DNA of 5,097 nucleotides from Chloroflexota bacterium (lineage in GTDB: Bacteria; Chloroflexota; Limnocylindria; QHBO01), in contig JAOUHE010000122.1 in NCBI GenBank assembly GCA_029865285.1, positions 1 to 5,097 of the forward strand. The letters are read 5' to 3'. Positions within the stretch are counted from its first letter, which is position 1, and each line of letters begins with the position of its first letter. This document shows, in pieces, positions 1-4,140 of the stretch. The notes under the pieces were generated by a model, which was not told where the DNA came from, searched no databases, and worked only from the letters and a program-made list of their open reading frames with translations. Position numbers and translations under genes: made by a program.

Positions 1-640
1 CCTCCAGCACCACTGCCCGATCAACCAGGTCGAGGGTCGTCTCCACTCGGTGCTCGACCATCACCAGGGTCCTCGACTGCGCATCGGCCACAACGCGGCG
101 GAGGGCTGCCGCCAGCAGCGCAGCGCCATCGGAATCGAGATTCGCGGTCGGCTCATCAAGCAGGAGCAGATCGGGACCCAGCGCGAGCGTGGCGGCCAGG
201 GCCAGTCGTTGCTGCTCCCCGCCCGAGAGGGCGTCGGTCGCGCAGTCGCGACCGTAGCGAAAGCCCACGTCGGCGAGCGCTCTGTCGACTCGCGGCCAAA
301 TCTCGGGGGGCGGAACGCATCGGTTCTCCAGTCCGAAGGCGACCTCGTCGCCGGCGCGCGCCATCACGATCTGCGACTCGGGGTCCTGGAAGAGGATCCC
401 GACCCGGCCGCGCTCCGCGTGTGCAGGCCGCCCGTCAACCAGGAGCTGCCCCTCCGAATTCCCGCCCTCGAGCAGCCCGGCCAGCGCTGCCAGCATCGTC
501 GACTTGCCCGAGCCGGAGGGCCCGAGCACGAGCACCCGCTCTCCCGGCTCGATCCGCAGGTCGACTCCGCGGAGTGCCCAGTCGCGTCGGCCCGCGTGGC
601 GCCAGCCCCAGCCGCGGGCCTCGATGGCGATCCCCGCCAT
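1..640 (-). CDS. ECF-type ABC transporter ATP-binding protein (YkoD/EcfA-like), 3' end outside window
   Basis: Energising ATPase of an energy-coupling-factor vitamin importer, acting on the cytoplasmic face of the membrane. Translating the minus strand from the ATG at 640 gives 213 codons with no stop. All nucleotide-binding motifs are visible: Walker A GPSGSGKST (residues 40-48), Q-loop FQDPESQ (84-90), ABC signature LSGGEQQRLAL (138-148), Walker B LLLLDEP (158-164) and the switch histidine in MVEH (197). The Q-loop wording and the later DEVAFGLEN stretch are typical of ECF ATPases rather than of general ABC importers. The start lies 7 bases after the stop of the upstream YkoE-like gene, with no ATG/GTG immediately upstream in frame and only a weak Shine-Dalgarno, suggesting translational coupling. 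YkoD proteins carry two fused ATPase domains; only the first could be seen here, so single-domain versus fused is undecided. A transmembrane T component (YkoC-like) would be expected further left, outside the window. Confidence 0.93.
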   Translation of the reverse strand, partial: MAGIAIEARGWGWRHAGRRDWALRGVDLRIEPGERVLVLGPSGSGKSTMLAALAGLLEGGNSEGQLLVDGRPAHAERGRVGILFQDPESQIVMARAGDEVAFGLENRCVPPPEIWPRVDRALADVGFRYGRDCATDALSGGEQQRLALAATLALGPDLLLLDEPTANLDSDGAALLAAALRRVVADAQSRTLVMVEHRVETTLDLVDRAVVLE

Positions 641-647
641 CAGCCGG

Positions 648-1241
648 TCAGATCCGCGGCAGGTCGCGCCCTGCCGGGAACCCGGCGAGAACGCCGGTGC
701 GCGCCAGCGAGCGGACGAGCAGCCAGGCGCCGGCGCCGGCGATGATCGCCGCGCTCGGGATCACGACCGCCGCATAGGCGATCTGCCAGCCGGCCTCCCA
801 GGCGGGGTAGTAGAGGGCGAGGTCGAGGAGCACCGCCGCTCCTCCCGCGGCAGCGCCGGCCAGAACGACGACAACGACGCCCCAGCGCCGGTAGAGACCG
901 GCGGCGAACACGATCTCGGCGGCGCCTCCCTGCATCAGGCCGTAGACGATCGTCAGCAGACCCCAGGGCGCACCGAAAAGCGCCGATGCTGAGGCGGCAA
1001 CCAGTTCACCGAAGAGCGCGGCGCCCGGTCGTCGCACGACCAGCGGAACGAGCACCGCAGGCAGCAGCCAGACGCCGTAGATCAGCCCCTGGAGCGGCGG
1101 CAGGGCGGCGAAGGCCGGTGCCGTGGCGGCCCAGAGCAGGTTCCAGCCCTGGAAGACGGCACCGAAGGCCACGCCCAGGACGGCGGCCACCACCACGTCC
1201 ACCAGGCGCCAGCCTTCCTGCGGCGCTCGAGACTGCGTCAC
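648..1241 (-). CDS. ykoE: ECF transporter substrate-binding (S) component, YkoE family (thiamine/HMP uptake)
   Basis: Integral membrane protein of 197 residues that would bind the vitamin and deliver it through the ECF complex. It has about five to six hydrophobic segments (roughly residues 13-35, 42-69, 76-100, 103-117, 120-143, 155-177). Stretches resembling YkoE-family proteins are RRPGAALFGELVAA (70-83), GAPWGLLTIVYGLMQGGAAE (90-109) and a C-terminal LARTGVLAGFPAGR (179-192). The start is the GTG at 1241: its first four bases GTGA overlap the TGA stop of thiN, and an AAAGGGAG Shine-Dalgarno sits 7 bases upstream. A much longer reading of the same frame up to 1994 is only an open shadow of thiN. 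Family members are assigned to hydroxymethylpyrimidine or thiamine uptake; the TPP riboswitch and thiN upstream support thiamine-pathway specificity. Exact substrate is inferred. Confidence 0.9.
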   Translation of the reverse strand: MTQSRAPQEGWRLVDVVVAAVLGVAFGAVFQGWNLLWAATAPAFAALPPLQGLIYGVWLLPAVLVPLVVRRPGAALFGELVAASASALFGAPWGLLTIVYGLMQGGAAEIVFAAGLYRRWGVVVVVLAGAAAGGAAVLLDLALYYPAWEAGWQIAYAAVVIPSAAIIAGAGAWLLVRSLARTGVLAGFPAGRDLPRI

Positions 1242-1888
1242 GACCCGACTCCCTTTCTCGTTTCGATCACCAGCAGGCTGCCCGTGCCAATCCGGACCGA
1301 TGCCGGCTGCAGCGCAACCTCGTTCGAAAGGCCGCGGGTACCGCCCGCGGTCAGCGTCTCGCCGGAGAGCGGGCAGCGGAGCCCCTCCGTCCACACGCCG
1401 GCGGCGTCTCCAAGAATCGGCAGCAAGGTCACAAGGTCGCCTGGCGCCCCCCCAAGCTCGAGCCGCTCTCCCCCGATCAGCGGCCGGATCGAGGTCGAGC
1501 CTCGAACGATCCGCAGGCCGTGTCCACGCCAGCGCCGCGCGGTGAGCAGCAGCAGGTTGGCCAACTCGTGGTCGATACGGGGGCCGCCGAGGGCGCCCAG
1601 GATCAGCACCTCGTCCGCGCCGGCCTGCACGGCGTGGGCAACCGCCAGCTCGGCGTCGGACGCGTCTTTGTCGACCGGGTGGCGCTCGATCGGTACTCCG
1701 ACCGCCTCGAGCCGCTCGATCAGCCGCGGGTCGGCCGAGTCGAGGTCGCCCACGACCGCGGTCGGCGTCGCGCCAACGTCGTCCAGCCACTGCGCGCCGC
1801 CATCGGCGGCGATCAGCAGGTCCGCGTCGGCCAGGTGTGCCGAGTCGCCGCGCTCGGCGTCGCCGCCGGCCACCACCACCGCCTTCAA
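1238..1888 (-). CDS. thiN: Thiamine pyrophosphokinase
   Basis: Cytoplasmic enzyme transferring pyrophosphate from ATP to thiamine, giving thiamine diphosphate (TPP) and AMP. The 216-residue product has the usual length for bacterial TPK and shows the family motifs in order: AADGGA (27-32), GDLDS (47-51), HPVDKDASDAELA (70-82, with the acidic and lysine residues of the metal/ATP site), GALGGPRIDHELANL (98-112) and, in the C-terminal thiamine-binding domain, GTRGLSNE (183-190). The start is a TTG at 1888, chosen because AGAAGGAGGA lies 7 bases upstream and the protein begins directly with the first beta-strand (MKAVVVAGGD). It is the first gene after the TPP riboswitch and overlaps the downstream transporter gene by 4 bases, so kinase and importer are probably one transcript. 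The combination suggests salvage: imported thiamine is activated in one step. No missing residues or disruption seen. Confidence 0.96.
   Translation of the reverse strand: MKAVVVAGGDAERGDSAHLADADLLIAADGGAQWLDDVGATPTAVVGDLDSADPRLIERLEAVGVPIERHPVDKDASDAELAVAHAVQAGADEVLILGALGGPRIDHELANLLLLTARRWRGHGLRIVRGSTSIRPLIGGERLELGGAPGDLVTLLPILGDAAGVWTEGLRCPLSGETLTAGGTRGLSNEVALQPASVRIGTGSLLVIETRKGVGS
1249..1256 (-). promoter_or_regulatory. Ribosome binding site of the ykoE-like gene
   Basis: Minus-strand AAAGGGAG ends 7 bases before the GTG at 1241. It lies inside the 3' end of thiN and fixes the GTG as start in preference to the much longer open frame upstream. The 11-mer AAGGGAGTCGG here is identical to the 3' end of the TPP riboswitch (2003-2013). 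Confidence 0.75.
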
Positions 1889-1895
1889 CGCGCGC

Positions 1896-1905
1896 TCCTC
1901 CTTCT
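1896..1905 (-). promoter_or_regulatory. Ribosome binding site of thiN
   Basis: Minus-strand AGAAGGAGGA, an almost ideal Shine-Dalgarno, lies 7 bases upstream of the TTG at 1888. It decides this rare start, since no ATG is available near the N-terminus. A TCCTCC on the same transcript (1956-1951) is fully complementary to its GGAGGA core and could mask it. Confidence 0.8.
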
Positions 1906-1929
1906 GCTGCCATCGGCGACGGGGCGCGC

Positions 1930-1948
1930 CGGACCACGTATCGGTCCG
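1930..1948 (-). promoter_or_regulatory. Leader hairpin upstream of thiN
   Basis: Minus-strand CGGACC (1948-1943), loop GATACGT, then GGTCCG (1935-1930) forms a perfect 6-bp stem between the riboswitch and the thiN ribosome binding site. No T-run follows, so it is not a plain terminator. It may be part of the riboswitch expression platform, or only a consequence of GC richness. Function is inferred. Confidence 0.4.
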
Positions 1949-1962
1949 CTGGAGGACGAGGA

Positions 1963-1989
1963 ACGGCGCACCCGGTCGGGGTACGCCGT
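1963..1989 (-). terminator. Strong leader hairpin downstream of TPP riboswitch (possible attenuator)
   Basis: On the minus strand ACGGCGTACCC (1989-1979), a 5-base loop CGACC, and GGGTGCGCCGT (1973-1963) form an 11-bp stem with a single T-G wobble. It starts 14 bases after the riboswitch 3' end, where an expression platform is expected. The following bases TCCTCGTCCTCC are pyrimidine-rich but lack a real T-run, so termination would be weak or of the T-poor type seen in GC-rich bacteria; regulation of translation is the alternative. The CCGAC spanning stem top and loop is complementary to GTCGG of the riboswitch closing stem, giving a possible switch. Confidence 0.45.
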
Positions 1990-2002
1990 CGCACGGTTCA
2001 AA

Positions 2003-2088
2003 CCGACTCCCTTCGCTGGTATGACCCAGATCAGGTTCGAGGGTCTGCGGCCTGCCGCACTCTCAGCGCTCTCGCGCTCCCCTGTCGC
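2003..2088 (-). promoter_or_regulatory. TPP riboswitch (THI element)
   Basis: Thiamine-pyrophosphate-sensing aptamer in the thiN leader. Reading the minus strand, the hallmark blocks occur in order: GGGGAGCGC with a GAGA-capped stem, CTGAGAG (around 2066-2060), an optional P3a stem TGCGG/CCGCA, ACCC, then AACCTGATCTGG (2037-2026), GTCATACCAGCG and finally AAGGGAGTCGG. CGAC near 2087-2084 pairs with GTCG at 2007-2004 to close the P1 helix. Apart from minor changes such as CGAACC in place of TGAACC, these agree with the class consensus. On TPP binding it would repress the downstream thiN-ykoE-ATPase operon, giving end-product control. No gap or decay is visible in the core, so it should be functional. 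Confidence 0.96.
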
Positions 2089-2106
2089 TATGGAGTTGTC
2101 GCGTCG

Positions 2107-2115
2107 AGCGTAGCA
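2107..2115 (-). promoter_or_regulatory. Possible extended -10 promoter element of the thiamine operon
   Basis: Minus-strand TGCTACGCT matches an extended -10 pattern (TG-N-TANNNT) and would start transcription near 2100, about a dozen bases before the riboswitch. The -35 position (about 2135-2130, TGGCCG) is a poor match. The location is right but the sequence support is thin. Confidence 0.3.
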
Positions 2116-2122
2116 CGCGTGC
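2113..2122. repeat. 10-bp perfect palindrome in the divergent intergenic region
   Basis: GCACGCGTGC is its own reverse complement and lies between the thiamine operon leader and the plus-strand deacylase gene, overlapping the proposed -10 region. It could be an operator for either gene; short GC palindromes also occur by chance in DNA of this composition. Confidence 0.3.
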
Positions 2123-2134
2123 CATGATCCGGCC

Positions 2135-2635
2135 ATGACCGGTTCCTCCATGCCGCCCATCCATGCCAACGTCACGCGAGTGGAAGCAGCCGCCGCTGCG
2201 GCCGGCGTGGTCATCTCGGTGCGCCGGTTCCCGGAGGGAACCCGCACGGCCGAGGATGCGGCGCGGGCGGTCGGCTGTGACGTTGACCAGATCGTCAAGT
2301 CACTCGTCTTCATGGTCGATGGGGATCCTGTGGTGGCGCTCATGGCGGGCAGCGACCGGCTCGATCCACTTCGCCTCGCGGCGGCACTGGGGGCCGAGCA
2401 CGTCCGCCGCGCCGATGGAGACGAGGTGCGGGCCGCGACCGGCTTTTCGATTGGCGGCGTGCCTCCCTTCGGGCACGCCACGCCACTGCGCGTCCTCATC
2501 GACAAGCACCTGCTCGACCATCCCCTGGTGTGGGCGGCGGCCGGGCTGCCGGACGCGGTCTTTTCGATTGAGCCCGGGGAATTGGCGCGCGTTGCCGAGG
2601 CTCGGACGGCGAGCCTCGCCGCCGCGGCCTCCTAG
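2135..2635 (+). CDS. YbaK/EbsC-type aminoacyl-tRNA deacylase (ProX-like trans-editing protein)
   Basis: Free-standing editing domain related to the INS domain of prolyl-tRNA synthetase, hydrolysing mischarged tRNA (Cys- or Ala-tRNA(Pro), or related substrates) in the cytoplasm. The 166-residue length is typical. Family marks are RTAEDAARAVGCDVDQIVKS (37-56) with the conserved lysine at 55 of KSL, a buried strand VVALMAGSDRLD (66-77), and the loop GGVPPFGH (107-114) that lines the active site, followed by a conserved LID (121-123) and VWAAAG (132-137). The ATG at 2135 is taken as start; a second in-frame ATG at 2150 is possible, and neither has a good Shine-Dalgarno, so a leaderless or very short-leader transcript is likely. 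It diverges from the thiamine operon and ends tail to tail with the lipoprotein gene, sharing CTAG. Which tRNA it edits cannot be read from the sequence. Confidence 0.93.
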   Translation: MTGSSMPPIHANVTRVEAAAAAAGVVISVRRFPEGTRTAEDAARAVGCDVDQIVKSLVFMVDGDPVVALMAGSDRLDPLRLAAALGAEHVRRADGDEVRAATGFSIGGVPPFGHATPLRVLIDKHLLDHPLVWAAAGLPDAVFSIEPGELARVAEARTASLAAAAS

Positions 2636-3072
2636 GGCCGGTCGAGCCGCACCTCGATCTGGGTGGTCACGAGGTCGGCCGTCTGCATGATCAGCTGCCA
2701 GACCTCGTCGCCGCGGCCGGAGAAGCGGATCACCGCGAAGCCGTCTCCCGGATAGAGTCCCTCGATCGGATAGCCGGCAGCGGGAAGGCCGCGGAGGTAG
2801 AAGTCGTACACCGGCGCGCCGACCACGTCGCTCGTCCAGCGGGCGATCAGCCCAAGATCGTCATTCGGCAGCGACAGCGCGACGGCGCCCGCGATGACGG
2901 GGAATCCGGACGGCAGCTCACGGCGCGCGATGGGTGAGCCGGTCGCGGTCATTGCCGGGGAGCCGGCCGGCGGCGAGGAACCTGAAGGACGTGCCGATGG
3001 CGACTGGCTCGGAGCGCAGGCGGCCAGAACGGTGAAGAGCAACAGCACGATGATCGGCGCAGGTCGGTGCAT
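2632..3072 (-). CDS. Small lipoprotein of unknown function
   Basis: A 146-residue exported protein with a lipoprotein signal: Arg3, hydrophobic core 6-17, and a lipobox VLAAC with the acylated cysteine at 19. Residues 20-50 are a Ser/Pro/Gly/Ala-rich linker, the usual spacer from the membrane. The remaining about 95 residues form one compact domain with strand-like and aromatic motifs (GLIARWTSD 74-82, YDFYLRGLPAAGYPIEGLYP 89-108, GFAVIRFSG 111-119, VWQLIM 124-129). I do not recognise a named family. The start ATG has AAGGGGAG 9 bases upstream. It follows the M23 peptidase gene by 63 bases on the same strand and may share its transcript or have its own. Its TAG stop overlaps the TAG of the converging deacylase gene, leaving no room for a separate terminator. 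Confidence 0.85.
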   Translation of the reverse strand: MHRPAPIIVLLLFTVLAACAPSQSPSARPSGSSPPAGSPAMTATGSPIARRELPSGFPVIAGAVALSLPNDDLGLIARWTSDVVGAPVYDFYLRGLPAAGYPIEGLYPGDGFAVIRFSGRGDEVWQLIMQTADLVTTQIEVRLDRP

Positions 3073-3100
3073 TCGGTGGTTCTCCCCTTCTCGTGAGTAT

Positions 3101-3127
3101 GGCGGGGCGGCTTGTGCCGCTCCCGCC
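3101..3127 (-). terminator. GC-rich hairpin between the M23 peptidase and lipoprotein genes
   Basis: Minus-strand GGCGGG (3127-3122), a bulged A, GCGGC, loop ACAA, GCCGC and CCCGCC (3106-3101) give an 11-bp stem with one bulge. It begins 9 bases after the peptidase stop. No T-run follows (ATACTCACG), so it may be a weak terminator, or an mRNA-stabilising or processing hairpin that lowers expression of the lipoprotein relative to the peptidase. Confidence 0.5.
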
Positions 3128-3135
3128 CATCGGTC

Positions 3136-4140
3136 TCATTTGGTCACGTTGCTCACCACGATCGGTACGTAAAACGAGCCGAGCCTGGCGTGGTCGAACC
3201 AGCGCACATCCTGCGCGAGCAGGTTGAAGGTCTCGACATAACTGCCCGGGACCGGACCGCCCCGGATTCCGAACGTGAACCGGCCAGTGCCGTCGGGCGT
3301 CACCGTGGCGCTGTCGAGGAGCGTCGCCAGCCACGCGGTCGACCAGTCCGCAGCCCGGAATGGCGAACTGTGATACGCGGGATTCCAGGTGCCGAGCGCC
3401 AGCCGACCCGGAACGCCCGAGTTGCGCCAGGTGCGGCCGCCGGCATTGCGGAACTCGACCCAGTGGGTGATCGTCTTGCCCTGCGCGACAACCTCGGTGC
3501 CGGCGTTGTTCTCCCGAAGGTAGGTCGCCAGGAACGGGACGCGCCCGGGCCAGGTGGTCCAGCGGCGCTCCGCCATCGGATCCGTGGAGAGCCACGTGCG
3601 CGCGGCGGAGTTGAAGACGAGCAGCTCAAAGTGCAGGTGGGCGCCGTAGCAGGTCCCGCTGCAACCAGAGCGGCCGATCCGCTGGCCGGCGACCACCGAC
3701 TGCCCGACGTTCGCGGCCAGGCCCCCATCGGAACTGCTTGCGAGGTGGTAGTACAGGGTCCGTTTGCCATCTGCGTGCTCGACCAGCATGAAGTTGCCGA
3801 ACGAGCCGAACTGCTGGGTTCCGAAGCCTCCCTCGCGATCGATTACGACACCGTCACGTGCCGTGGCCAGATCACTCCGCAGTGCCATCGGGTAGTCGAG
3901 TCCGGAATGCTGGTCGTAGACGCGTCCGTAGTGCGGCTGGCCGTCGTTCCAGACCTGCCCCGTCCAGTCGAGCTGGTGGTTCAGCGCAGGGTCGCGGTCC
4001 ACGCCGTAGCTGAGCGTCACCGCCGGGTCGTAGAACGGGAGCGTGTAGTCGTCGGTCGCAGCCACGGCGCCTGTCGCGAGAACCGCGATGAGGAGCAGGA
4101 GGAGGAACGATCCGGTCAGGTCGCGCAGCACGCGGATCAT
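3136..4140 (-). CDS. Secreted M23-family metallopeptidase with C-terminal NBR1-type Ig-like domain
   Basis: Predicted zinc endopeptidase of the LytM/lysostaphin family, which cuts peptidoglycan cross-links outside the membrane. The 334 residues begin with a signal peptide (MIRVLRD, then a leucine-rich core, likely cleaved after AVA at 25-27). The M23 domain follows, with zinc ligands His78 and Asp82 in HSGLDYP, YYHL with His132, and His168/His170 in HLHFE; all catalytic residues are present. Cys160 and Cys164 (SGCSGTC) just before HLHFE could form a disulfide. Residues about 205-330 resemble the Ig-like NBR1 central domain found in bacterial surface proteins (WVEFRNAGGRTW, then VPGSYVETFNLLAQDVRWF). 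The ATG at 4140 is chosen because it overlaps the propeller stop as ATGA and has AGGGG 8 bases upstream; a GTG at 4149 is the alternative but lies too close to that site. It could be an enzyme or a binding regulator, but intact ligands favour enzyme. Confidence 0.92.
   Translation of the reverse strand: MIRVLRDLTGSFLLLLLIAVLATGAVAATDDYTLPFYDPAVTLSYGVDRDPALNHQLDWTGQVWNDGQPHYGRVYDQHSGLDYPMALRSDLATARDGVVIDREGGFGTQQFGSFGNFMLVEHADGKRTLYYHLASSSDGGLAANVGQSVVAGQRIGRSGCSGTCYGAHLHFELLVFNSAARTWLSTDPMAERRWTTWPGRVPFLATYLRENNAGTEVVAQGKTITHWVEFRNAGGRTWRNSGVPGRLALGTWNPAYHSSPFRAADWSTAWLATLLDSATVTPDGTGRFTFGIRGGPVPGSYVETFNLLAQDVRWFDHARLGSFYVPIVVSNVTK

Noticed and set aside
50..745. Plus-strand 231-residue open frame antisense to the ECF ATPase
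   Set aside because: The opposite strand encodes a full set of ABC ATPase motifs; the plus-strand translation has none.
1923..1930. GGCGCGCC palindrome in the thiN leader
   Set aside because: An 8-base GC palindrome is unremarkable at this base composition and has no partner or spacing that suggests an operator.
648..1994. Minus-strand 448-residue open frame covering both thiN and the YkoE-like gene
   Set aside because: Only the last 197 residues look like a real protein; the first 250 are Arg/Gly/Ala-rich and lie out of frame over thiN, whose motifs are unmistakable. The GTG at 1241 with its Shine-Dalgarno is the true start.
986..2113. Plus-strand 375-residue open frame antisense to thiN, ykoE and the riboswitch
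   Set aside because: It runs through the riboswitch aptamer and over two well-supported genes, and its translation is Arg/Pro-rich with no recognisable motif.
2096..2128. Possible plus-strand promoter (TTGTCG ... CATGAT) for the deacylase gene
   Set aside because: Spacing is about 21 bases and the -10 match is poor; not reported as a feature.
1885..2505. Minus-strand 206-residue open frame across the riboswitch and the deacylase gene
   Set aside because: Ser/Arg/Ala-rich shadow of the deacylase gene; it would place coding sequence over a conserved aptamer.
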